Assembly: GCA_045542375.1 (NCBI GenBank)
Contig: JAZQKW010000161.1
Coordinates: 1-6,342, forward strand
Source of the DNA: Eshraghiella sp045542375
GTDB lineage: Bacteria; Bacillota; Clostridia; Lachnospirales; Lachnospiraceae
Length of the DNA stretch: 6,342 nt
Direction: 5' to 3'
Numbering within the stretch: the first letter of the stretch is position 1; every line of letters begins with the position of its first letter. The position numbers and the translations under genes were made by a program. Of the stretch, positions 1 to 5,290 are shown piece by piece. The notes beneath the pieces were generated by a model. That model was given only the letters and a program-made list of their open reading frames with translations, had not been told where the DNA came from and made no database searches.

Positions 1-430
1 AATAAGCAAGCTTGGTATGGTGGGTGGTGCTATTTCCAAGCTTCACCTTACATCAGCAACTTCTGAGGACCAGGAGACATATCTTAATAATTTAAGATTG
101 CTGGAATATGACCTGTTATATGGTAACTGTGAAGCATATGATGGTGTTAATCCGTTCAGAATTACCAATATGAAGATGGGATATAAGACTATCCGTATCA
201 ATAATGCGTATAATGTATATTCTCACGTGGAAATACATGGTGAGAATTTTACGGAATATAGTACGGTAGAGATTAACGGTAAGGATTATCACACCATATA
301 TAACGGACCACGGGAACTGTGGATTGACGCCTGTGAATTAGAGGACGGGGATGAAATTAATATTATTCAGTATTCAGATAATGGAAACGAGCTTAGCAGA
401 AGTACGGTTTTCATATATAAAGAAAGATAA
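1..430 (+). CDS. C-terminal part of a probable LTA synthase/sulfatase-family membrane protein (5' end outside window)
   Basis: The reading frame is open from base 2 (ATA codon) to the TAA at 428-430. The ATG at 17 has no ribosome binding site, so this is the tail of a longer gene rather than a 137-residue protein. The segment 'NLRLLEYDLLYG' followed by 'NPFRITNMKMG' resembles, from memory, the end of the extracellular sulfatase/phosphoglycerol-transferase domain of LTA synthase-like proteins in Clostridia. Those enzymes move glycerol-phosphate or related groups onto envelope polymers at the outer membrane face. About 75 residues follow that look beta-rich and IPT/TIG-like ('VEIHGENFTEYSTVEINGK'), a plausible immunoglobulin-like appendage. 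The catalytic Thr and metal ligands would lie upstream and cannot be checked. The family call is a pattern-based inference; an unrelated secreted or surface protein is the alternative. Confidence 0.55.
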   Translation, partial: ISKLGMVGGAISKLHLTSATSEDQETYLNNLRLLEYDLLYGNCEAYDGVNPFRITNMKMGYKTIRINNAYNVYSHVEIHGENFTEYSTVEINGKDYHTIYNGPRELWIDACELEDGDEINIIQYSDNGNELSRSTVFIYKER

Positions 431-434
431 AGCA

Positions 435-460
435 AAGGCTGCACGATTATGTGCAGCCTT
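435..460. terminator. Probable bidirectional terminator between convergent genes
   Basis: A perfect 10-bp inverted repeat (AAGGCTGCAC, 435-444, and GTGCAGCCTT, 451-460) encloses a 6-nt loop. It starts 4 nt after the stop codon at 428-430 and ends 7 nt before the stop of the convergent gene at 468. The A/T flanks give only short, interrupted U tracts on either strand (TTAATT on plus, TTTGCTTTA on minus), so efficiency is uncertain. Its position between two converging 3' ends fits a shared terminator. Confidence 0.7.
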
Positions 461-467
461 AATTATG

Positions 468-1181
468 TCAGTCATCAAGTATTACGCCGTTAGTCTTAAC
501 TAAAGAACGGATAACGGAATCCTTGGCGTTGTACCATGGCTCGTTCTGGTACTTATAATCAAATTTATTAATGAACCAGGCAACGTCATCTCTGACACGT
601 TCCATATTGGTGATGTACATCTCGTTGACAATGCCTACAAATTCTTCTAAGTCTTCACCCTTTAATAGTCTTACTGCCGTCTTTAACAAAAGGCTGTAAT
701 GAGGTGTGCAGAAGCCCTTGGCATTCTTGAACTTCTCTTTAAACTCAGGGTCCTTCTTCCATAAGAAAAATACTGTGTCCACATACTGGTCAAAAAAATT
801 GTTGATACGGTCACATACAAAGCAGGAATTGTTGAGCTTGTCAATGTACTGTATAAGCGAAGAAGTAGGAATTCCCTTCTTAATAAGCTTGGCAGGACCG
901 GAAGGCATATTCTTGCGGATATCCTTGATAGTCTTATCAAAATGAGTCTTCATAACCCATGCCATTCCAAGGCGGTTCTCCTGATTGTATACCATACGGA
1001 TATGCTTTTCACAGAAGCCCTTAGCATCAGTGAGAGCCCTGGTATCATCCTCCATATAGCTTGGTCCCATTGTATATTCAACAGCATCTGTCTCTAGCTT
1101 GTGATACATCTGGCATATAGGACATTCACAACCGGCGTCAAATGCGTCATTAACAGGTATGGAATATAATTGTTCTTTCAT
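468..1181 (-). CDS. Cys/His-rich conserved hypothetical protein (DUF6062-like)
   Basis: This is a 237-residue cytosolic-looking protein with no signal peptide or membrane segment. It has two similar halves. The first carries C18-x-C20-x-x-C23 and then GFC57-x-x-H60. The second carries C120-x-x-C123 and then GFC158-x-x-H161. The CxxC-to-GFCxxH spacing is almost the same in both (34 and 35 residues), which suggests an internal duplication and two Cys3His metal sites, probably zinc. From memory it resembles the uncharacterised DUF6062 family of Clostridia; its function is unknown. The ATG at 1179-1181 is well supported by GGAGGT (complement of 1189-1194) 7 nt upstream. The gene appears to be a single-gene unit, with its own promoter at 1211-1239 and the hairpin at 435-460 after its stop. 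The N-terminal motif CxCxxC is richer in cysteine than the second copy. A redox or DNA/RNA-binding role is possible but not shown. Confidence 0.8.
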   Translation of the reverse strand: MKEQLYSIPVNDAFDAGCECPICQMYHKLETDAVEYTMGPSYMEDDTRALTDAKGFCEKHIRMVYNQENRLGMAWVMKTHFDKTIKDIRKNMPSGPAKLIKKGIPTSSLIQYIDKLNNSCFVCDRINNFFDQYVDTVFFLWKKDPEFKEKFKNAKGFCTPHYSLLLKTAVRLLKGEDLEEFVGIVNEMYITNMERVRDDVAWFINKFDYKYQNEPWYNAKDSVIRSLVKTNGVILDD

Positions 1182-1210
1182 TCGTATTACCTCCGAAATT
1201 AATTAATATA

Positions 1211-1239
1211 AGTATAACAGATGTCTGCCCTATTCACAA
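1211..1239 (-). promoter_or_regulatory. Sigma-A type promoter with extended -10 for the Cys/His-rich gene
   Basis: On the minus strand, TTGTGA (complement of 1234-1239) and TATACT (complement of 1211-1216) are separated by exactly 17 bp. The -10 is preceded by TG-T, an extended -10 signature. Transcription would start around 1204, giving a leader of about 20-25 nt that carries the GGAGGT site. The -35 lies only about 10 bp past the U tract of the upstream gene's terminator. Confidence 0.7.
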
Positions 1240-1249
1240 ACAGAATATT

Positions 1250-1282
1250 AAAAAGAAACAGCTGAGGATTAAACCTCAGCTG
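1250..1282 (-). terminator. Intrinsic terminator of the acidic small membrane protein gene, overlapping its stop codon
   Basis: A perfect 9-bp stem (CAGCTGAGG at 1259-1267 with CCTCAGCTG at 1274-1282) closes a 6-nt loop. Read on the minus strand it is followed by a T-rich run, TTTCTTTTT. The TAA stop (complement of 1269-1271) sits inside the loop, so the last codons form one arm of the stem. It is directional: only the minus strand has the U tract. Confidence 0.85.
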
Positions 1283-1451
1283 CAGCGTCATCTTTCATAT
1301 CTTCGTCATCGAAGTCATCATCGAAATCATCATCGAAATCGTCTACTTCGTCAGCTCTTTTCTGCTTAATCTTAGAGTAAACAATGAGTCCACCCACAAC
1401 ACCTGCAATAATTGCGCCTACGGCGATAAGAATTTTGAAAACTTTCTTCAT
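1269..1451 (-). CDS. Small single-pass membrane protein with acidic DDFD-repeat tail
   Basis: This is a 60-residue protein of unknown function. Residues 1-6 are basic (MKKVFK), and about 7-25 form one hydrophobic helix rich in Gly, Ala, Ile and Val, with small-residue spacing (GAIIAGVVGG) that could favour helix packing. A basic stretch follows (KIKQKR, 27-32), then a very acidic tail made of three DDFD units (37-48) plus further Asp/Glu, ending AAAEV. The coding assignment is supported by GGGAGG (complement of 1461-1466), 9 nt before the ATG, and by a strong terminator overlapping the stop. It lies upstream of the Cys/His-rich gene on the same strand, but the terminator and a separate promoter make them distinct units. 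It recalls YtxH-like or other small anchored proteins only in general plan; I do not recognise a family. Charge on both sides of the helix leaves the orientation unclear. Confidence 0.8.
   Translation of the reverse strand: MKKVFKILIAVGAIIAGVVGGLIVYSKIKQKRADEVDDFDDDFDDDFDDEDMKDDAAAEV
1308..1343 (-). repeat. Three tandem 12-bp units encoding DDFD
   Basis: On the minus strand the units are GACGATTTCGAT, GATGATTTCGAT and GATGACTTCGAT, three in-frame copies that differ only at third codon positions (plus one GAC/GAT change at the first codon). They encode residues 37-48 of the small membrane protein. Unit length is a multiple of three, so copy-number change would keep the frame. Confidence 0.85.
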
Positions 1452-1492
1452 AAAAATAGCCCTCCCAGAATATATATTTCTATATTATTTTA

Positions 1493-1522
1493 ATACTAAA
1501 TGATGAAAAATAAAAGAGTTAA
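1493..1522 (-). promoter_or_regulatory. Weak candidate promoter for the acidic small membrane protein gene
   Basis: On the minus strand TTAACT (complement of 1517-1522) and TAGTAT (complement of 1493-1498) are 18 bp apart, each matching 4 of 6 consensus bases. Leader length to the ATG would be about 35-40 nt. The whole 1467-1560 region is very AT-rich, so chance matches are common; TAATAT (complement of 1482-1487) is another possible -10. Confidence 0.3.
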
Positions 1523-1534
1523 TTTGAAAAAATA

Positions 1535-1563
1535 TTAAAAATATTATACATTTGTAGTATAAT
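1535..1563 (+). promoter_or_regulatory. Candidate promoter of the 8-oxoguanine glycosylase gene
   Basis: A perfect TATAAT lies at 1558-1563, with a weak -35 (TTAAAA, 1535-1540) at a 17-bp spacing. Transcription would begin near 1569-1571, just downstream of the GTG at 1564. That excludes the GTG as the start codon on this transcript and supports the ATG at 1588. Confidence 0.55.
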
Positions 1564-1587
1564 GTGAAAAAAACAGAGAAGATGAAT

Positions 1588-2463
1588 ATGAAGAGATACG
1601 AAGAGAGCAATAATTACATACTGGAAGATGTTAAGGACTTCCTGCTAAGCCAGACTTTGGAGTGCGGGCAGTGCTTTCATTTTGTCAGAATTTCAGAGGA
1701 AGAATATTACATTTCTGCCATGGGAAGAATACTTCACGTAAAGCAGACAGGGGACAGGGTAATATTTTTTGATACCACGGAAAAAGAATACGAAGAGATA
1801 TGGGAGCATTATTTTGACCTGGACAGAGACTATTCTCTTATTAAGAGCAGACTTCTTCAGGCAGATGACAGTCTTAAGGCAGCAATTGATGAGATGTGGG
1901 GCGTAAGGATTCTGAATCAGGATTTTTTTGAAACCATGATTTCATTTATTATATCCCAGAACCAACAGATTCCGAGAATTAAGCAGATTGTTGCCAATAT
2001 ATCTGCTGCCTATGGTGTAAAAGGGGAGATTCTTGATATTTTTCCTGATGTCAGGGCAATCCTTGATGCGAGAGAGGAAGGAATTAAGGCATGTAAGGCA
2101 GGATTCAGGGCAGGGTATATTATTGATGCCTGTAAGAAGTATGTATCGGGAGATATTAATGAGGAGAGTCTTAGAGCACTACCATATGATGAGTGTATAG
2201 AGAAACTGAAGACAGTGAGGGGAATCGGAGATAAGGTTGCTAATTGTATAGCTTTGTTTGCCTTGGGTAAGAGAAATGCTTTCCCAATAGACGTATGGAT
2301 GAAGCGAATTATGGAAAGTCTTTATTTTGACGGAGATACCCCTAATTCAAGGATTGCAGAGTTTGCCAGAGATAGGTATGGCGAATACGGAGGATATGCA
2401 CAGCAATATCTATTTTATTATGGTAAAACATACAAAATAGGCAGAAAACAAGAGAAAGAATGA
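1588..2463 (+). CDS. ogg: OGG1-type 8-oxoguanine DNA glycosylase/AP lyase
   Basis: This base-excision repair enzyme removes 8-oxoguanine from DNA and nicks the abasic site through a lysine Schiff base. With the ATG at 1588 it is 291 residues. Near the N terminus, 'LECGQCFHF' corresponds to the SGQSFRW segment of eukaryotic OGG1. 'SFIISQNQQIPRI' matches the SFICSSNNNIARI helix. The helix-hairpin-helix/GPD core 'VRGIGDKVANCIALFALGK...FPIDVWMKRI' contains the expected catalytic Lys (K216) and Asp (D235). The ending 'GEYGGYAQQYLFYY' matches OGG1 'GPYAGWAQAVLF'. Start choice: a GTG at 1564 is in frame but directly abuts TATAAT and has no ribosome binding site, and the ATG at 1582 has its AGAGAAG immediately against it, whereas the ATG at 1588 has AGAGAAG (1575-1581) 6 nt upstream. 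No clear terminator follows, so readthrough into groES is possible. Alternative: a broader AlkA-like HhH-GPD glycosylase, less likely given the OGG1-specific segments. Confidence 0.9.
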   Translation: MKRYEESNNYILEDVKDFLLSQTLECGQCFHFVRISEEEYYISAMGRILHVKQTGDRVIFFDTTEKEYEEIWEHYFDLDRDYSLIKSRLLQADDSLKAAIDEMWGVRILNQDFFETMISFIISQNQQIPRIKQIVANISAAYGVKGEILDIFPDVRAILDAREEGIKACKAGFRAGYIIDACKKYVSGDINEESLRALPYDECIEKLKTVRGIGDKVANCIALFALGKRNAFPIDVWMKRIMESLYFDGDTPNSRIAEFARDRYGEYGGYAQQYLFYYGKTYKIGRKQEKE

Positions 2464-2533
2464 GTAAATAGTAGTATAACGGAGAAAAATATGTAAAAAC
2501 AGTGTTTGCACAGTAATATTAAAATGACTAATA

Positions 2534-2539
2534 TATAAT
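2534..2539 (+). promoter_or_regulatory. -10 box of the groES-groEL promoter
   Basis: A perfect TATAAT lies 5 bp before the CIRCE operator, which puts the start of transcription at about 2546-2548, inside the left CIRCE arm. No good -35 is found at 16-18 bp; TTGCAC at 2506-2511 is 22 bp away, too far for a normal spacing. This is the usual geometry of an HrcA-controlled sigma-A promoter. Confidence 0.65.
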
Positions 2540-2544
2540 TTATG

Positions 2545-2571
2545 TTAGCACTCTCAATGAGTGAGTGCTAA
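2545..2571 (+). promoter_or_regulatory. CIRCE operator (HrcA binding site)
   Basis: TTAGCACTC (2545-2553), nine bases, then GAGTGCTAA (2563-2571) form a perfect match to the CIRCE inverted repeat. HrcA binds this element as a repressor and is released on heat or protein-folding stress when GroEL is titrated away, which makes the operon self-adjusting. The site covers the expected transcription start and ends 15 nt before the groES Shine-Dalgarno. Confidence 0.97.
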
Positions 2572-2602
2572 AAAGATAAGAATTACAGGAGGCTTTAAAA
2601 TT

Positions 2603-2887
2603 ATGAAGTTAGTACCTTTAGGAGACAGAGTTGTATTAAAGCAGCACGTTGCAGAAGAAACTACTAAATCGGGAATCGTACTTCCTGGTCAGGCAAAGGA
2701 GAAACCACAGCAGGCTGAGGTTATAGCAGTAGGACCGGGCGGAGTTGTAGACGGTAAGGAAATTACTATGCAGGTTAAGGTTGGAGATAATGTTATTTTC
2801 GCCAAATATGCAGGAATTGAAGTTAAATTAGATGGTGAAGAATATATTGTTGTTAAACAGAATGATATTGTTGCAATAGTAGAATAG
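2603..2887 (+). CDS. groES: Co-chaperonin GroES (Hsp10)
   Basis: The 94-residue product is the usual GroES length. It forms the heptameric lid that closes the GroEL folding chamber in the cytosol. It opens with 'MKLVPLGDRVVLK', typical of the family. The mobile loop (about residues 16-34) carries the GroEL-binding hydrophobic tripeptide I25-V26-L27. 'GPGG' (44-47) lies in the roof hairpin region and 'YIVVKQNDIVAIVE' ends the barrel. The ATG at 2603 is set by AGGAGG at 2587-2592. A longer frame from a GTG at 2561 would start inside the CIRCE element and is not credible. groEL begins 19 nt after the stop, so the two are cotranscribed under CIRCE. Confidence 0.97.
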   Translation: MKLVPLGDRVVLKQHVAEETTKSGIVLPGQAKEKPQQAEVIAVGPGGVVDGKEITMQVKVGDNVIFAKYAGIEVKLDGEEYIVVKQNDIVAIVE

Positions 2888-2906
2888 TAATCGGAGGATA
2901 TTAGAT

Positions 2907-4535
2907 ATGGCAAAAGAAATCAAATACGGAGCAGAAGCAAGAGAAGCTCTTGGCAGCGGTGTTAATAAGCTTGCCAATACAGTAAGAGTTACACTTGGAC
3001 CTAAGGGAAGAAATGTAGTACTCGACAAATCATACGGTGCACCACTTATTACCAATGATGGTGTTACAATTGCAAAAGAAATCGAGCTTGAGGATGCTTT
3101 CGAGAATATGGGAGCACAGCTTGTTAAGGAAGTAGCTACTAAGACTAATGATGTTGCCGGTGACGGAACAACAACAGCTACAGTACTTGCTCAGGCTATG
3201 ATAGATGAAGGAATTAAGAACCTTGCCGCAGGCGCTAACCCAATTATCCTTAGAAAGGGTATGAAGAAGGCTACTGACTGTGCAGTTGAAGCAATTGCCA
3301 ACATGAGCTCTAATGTTACAGGTAAGGATCAGATTGCCAAGGTAGCAGCTATTTCAGCAGGAGATGAAGAAGTTGGACTTTTAGTTGCAGATGCAATGGA
3401 AAAGGTATCTAATGACGGTGTTATCACTATTGAAGAATCTAAGACAATGAAGACAGAGCTTGACGTTGTTGAAGGTATGCAGTTTGACAGAGGATATATC
3501 TCAGCTTATATGGCAACAGATATGGATAAGATGGAAGCAGTTCTTGACAATCCATACATCCTTATTACAGATAAGAAGATTAGCAATATTCAGGAAGTAC
3601 TTCCTTTACTTGAGCAGATTGTTAAGACAAGTGCTAAGCTTTTAATTATTGCCGAAGATGTAGAGGGTGAAGCTCTTACTACATTAATCGTTAACAAGTT
3701 AAGAGGAACCTTTAACGTTGTAGCAGTTAAGGCACCGGGATATGGTGACAGAAGAAAAGAAATGCTTAAGGATATCGCAGTTCTTACAGGCGGAAAGGTT
3801 ATTTCTGAAGAGGTTGGTCTTGAATTATGTGATGTAATGCTTGAAGACCTTGGAAGAGCCAAATCAGTTAAGGTTCAGAAGGAAAATACAGTTATCGTTG
3901 ATGGTAACGGAAGCAAGGCTGATATTGATGCAAGAATTAACCAGATTAAGGTACAGCTTGCTGAGACAACATCAGAATTCGATAAGGAAAAATTACAGGA
4001 AAGACTTGCTAAGCTTGCAGGCGGAGTTGCAGTTATCCGTGTAGGTGCTGCTACAGAAACAGAGATGAAGGAGAATAAGCTTCGTCTTGAAGATGCTCTT
4101 GCAGCTACTAAGGCAGCAGTTGAAGAGGGAATCATCGCAGGTGGTGGTTCAGCATATATCCACGCATCTAAGGAAGTTGCTAAGCTTGCAGCTACACTTG
4201 AGGGAGATGAGAAGACAGGAGCTAAGTTAATTCTCAAGGCTCTCGAAGCACCATTATTCCATATTGCTAACAATGCAGGTCTTGAAGGAGCAGTTATTGT
4301 TAACAAGGTAAGAGAATCAGAGGTTGGTATCGGATTTGACGCTCTTCATGAAGAATATGTTAATATGGTATCAGCAGGAATTCTTGACCCTGCTAAGGTT
4401 ACAAGAAGTGCACTTCAGAATGCTACAAGTGTTGCATCTACATTACTTACTACAGAATCAGTAGTAGCTAATATTAAGGAAGATGCACCTGCAATGCCAG
4501 CCGGTGGAATGGGCGGCATGGGCGGAATGATGTAA
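2907..4535 (+). CDS. groEL: Chaperonin GroEL (Hsp60)
   Basis: This is a complete 542-residue chaperonin subunit that assembles into the 14-mer and folds proteins using ATP with GroES. The equatorial domain shows 'LGPKG' (30-34) and 'GDGTTT' (85-90) for nucleotide binding, with D86 as the magnesium ligand. The apical domain includes 'PYILITDKKISN' (216-227) and 'AEDVEGEAL' (249-257). Returning to the equatorial part, 'LEDALAAT' contains the hydrolysis Asp (D396, equivalent to E. coli D398), and 'AGGG' is at 411-414. The C terminus is the Gly-Met-rich tail 'GGMGGMGGMM' that projects into the cavity. GGAGGA at 2893-2898 lies 8 nt before the ATG. Cotranscribed with groES; an intrinsic terminator lies at 4564-4598. 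Nothing is truncated or unusual. Confidence 0.99.
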   Translation: MAKEIKYGAEAREALGSGVNKLANTVRVTLGPKGRNVVLDKSYGAPLITNDGVTIAKEIELEDAFENMGAQLVKEVATKTNDVAGDGTTTATVLAQAMIDEGIKNLAAGANPIILRKGMKKATDCAVEAIANMSSNVTGKDQIAKVAAISAGDEEVGLLVADAMEKVSNDGVITIEESKTMKTELDVVEGMQFDRGYISAYMATDMDKMEAVLDNPYILITDKKISNIQEVLPLLEQIVKTSAKLLIIAEDVEGEALTTLIVNKLRGTFNVVAVKAPGYGDRRKEMLKDIAVLTGGKVISEEVGLELCDVMLEDLGRAKSVKVQKENTVIVDGNGSKADIDARINQIKVQLAETTSEFDKEKLQERLAKLAGGVAVIRVGAATETEMKENKLRLEDALAATKAAVEEGIIAGGGSAYIHASKEVAKLAATLEGDEKTGAKLILKALEAPLFHIANNAGLEGAVIVNKVRESEVGIGFDALHEEYVNMVSAGILDPAKVTRSALQNATSVASTLLTTESVVANIKEDAPAMPAGGMGGMGGMM

Positions 4536-4563
4536 TTACCGTCATTTAAATGATAATTAACGG

Positions 4564-4598
4564 GTCCGGATATCTGAATTAAGATATTCGGACTTTTT
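4564..4598 (+). terminator. Intrinsic terminator of the groES-groEL operon
   Basis: A 12-bp stem (4564-4575 with 4582-4593, containing one G-U pair at 4569/4588) closes a 6-nt loop and is followed directly by TTTTT (4594-4598). It begins 29 nt after the groEL stop. The stem starts with a GC-rich GTCCG base, as expected for a strong terminator. Confidence 0.92.
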
Positions 4599-4632
4599 AA
4601 TTATAAAAAAACAGTGAAATTAAAAAAAATAC

Positions 4633-4661
4633 TTTTCATATGGAAAAAAAATTAGTACAAT
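4633..4661 (+). promoter_or_regulatory. Candidate promoter of the small two-helix membrane protein gene
   Basis: TTTTCA (4633-4638, 4/6 to TTGACA) and TACAAT (4656-4661, 5/6 to TATAAT) are 17 bp apart. Transcription would begin near 4668, leaving a leader of about 27 nt that includes the AAGGAG site. A promoter is needed here because the groEL terminator lies just upstream. Confidence 0.6.
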
Positions 4662-4694
4662 ATAACAAATTGACTTTTAAGAAGGAGTAACGTA

Positions 4695-5219
4695 ATGGAC
4701 GAATTAGTAGAATGTTTAGTAAAACGTAAAATTACAGCGAAAGCATATATAGGAAGATGTCTTATAGTTGCATTAGGTTCATTGTTTCTGTGCATAACTC
4801 TTGTACTTGCAATTAATTTACCTTTTGCATTACCATTTGCTTTCCTTTTTGACCTTGCAGTAGGTTTTGGAGTATATTTTGTATTCAGAAATACCAATGT
4901 TGAATTCGAATACAGCTTTTTTGGTGGAGAGCTTACAGTGGACAAGATTATGAACAGAGCAGTAAGAAAGAGACTTAATGTATTTAATTTTTCACAGCTT
5001 GAATTTATGGCTCCTGCAGAATCAGAGAGATTTGACAATTATGAAATATCTACCAAGGTAACACAGTATGATTATTCAACCAATGATTATACAGGTGGTA
5101 AATATATTGCAAAATTCAACAATGATCAGGGACATACAACATATCTTATGTTCTCACCTAATGAAGAACTTATGAGTGCATTTAAGAAAATTTATTCAAG
5201 AAAAATTTACGCTGATTAA
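4695..5219 (+). CDS. Small membrane protein with two helices and cytoplasmic-type domain (DUF6106-like)
   Basis: This 174-residue protein has no assigned function. Residues 1-18 are polar with basic patches (KRK). About 20-40 and 43-63 are two hydrophobic helices forming a hairpin. The remaining 110 or so residues are a soluble domain with alternating hydrophobic strands ('VEFEYSFFGGELTVDKI', 'KYIAKFNN', 'TTYLMFSPNEELMSAFKKIY') that ends in an amphipathic helix. This plan, strand-rich then a final helix, is reminiscent of membrane-anchored PH-like domains; that is inference from pattern only. From memory it resembles the uncharacterised DUF6106 family of Lachnospiraceae. The start is fixed by AAGGAG (4682-4687), 7 nt upstream of the ATG. 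It has its own promoter after the groEL terminator, and there is no hairpin between its stop and the guaB promoter 3 nt later, so its transcripts probably run into guaB. Confidence 0.8.
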   Translation: MDELVECLVKRKITAKAYIGRCLIVALGSLFLCITLVLAINLPFALPFAFLFDLAVGFGVYFVFRNTNVEFEYSFFGGELTVDKIMNRAVRKRLNVFNFSQLEFMAPAESERFDNYEISTKVTQYDYSTNDYTGGKYIAKFNNDQGHTTYLMFSPNEELMSAFKKIYSRKIYAD

Positions 5220-5222
5220 ATA

Positions 5223-5251
5223 TTGACTTTTAGTGAATGATTTGATATATT
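5223..5251 (+). promoter_or_regulatory. Strong promoter of guaB with extended -10
   Basis: TTGACT (5223-5228) and TATATT (5246-5251) have a 17-bp spacing, and TG-A precedes the -10 (extended -10). Transcription should start near 5257-5259, giving a leader of about 33 nt. That is too short for a riboswitch, so control would have to come from protein binding at the promoter or from initiation effects such as nucleotide sensing at the start site. Confidence 0.8.
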
Positions 5252-5260
5252 TTAGTGAAT
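5228..5260 (+). repeat. Pair of 11-bp direct repeats (TTTTAGTGAAT) in the guaB promoter
   Basis: Identical copies lie at 5228-5238 and 5250-5260, a 22-bp period, about two helical turns. The first starts at the last base of the -35 and fills half the spacer. The second starts inside the -10 and reaches the expected transcription start. The placement is that of an operator; no known regulator site is recognised, and it does not look like a PurBox. Confidence 0.8.
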
Positions 5261-5290
5261 TATACATAAGAAAGGCAGGATTAATACAAA

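Noticed and set aside
706..945. 79-residue plus-strand frame inside the Cys/His-rich gene
   Set aside because: It is an antisense shadow of a gene with conserved motifs and clear start signals.
2561..2602. GTG-initiated N-terminal extension of GroES by 14 residues
   Set aside because: The GTG lies in the CIRCE operator and lacks a ribosome binding site; AGGAGG at 2587-2592 and the conserved MKLVPLGDR start identify the ATG at 2603.
3875..4306. 143-residue open frame on the minus strand inside groEL
   Set aside because: It is fully antisense to an intact groEL, has low-complexity Ser/Ala/Leu composition caused by groEL codon use, and has no ribosome binding site or recognisable motif.
4670..4675. 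TTGACT as a -35 element before the small membrane protein gene
   Set aside because: A -10 at normal spacing would fall on the start codon (TAATGG, 4693-4698); TTTTCA/TACAAT upstream is a better fit.
4652..5038. 128-residue open frame on the minus strand across the small membrane protein gene
   Set aside because: It is antisense to a gene with a good ribosome binding site and sensible membrane topology; its own start lacks support and its end runs into the promoter region.
5252..5290. Possible purine or other riboswitch in the guaB leader
   Set aside because: Only about 33 nt separate the expected transcription start from the ATG, and no aptamer-like pairing is visible.
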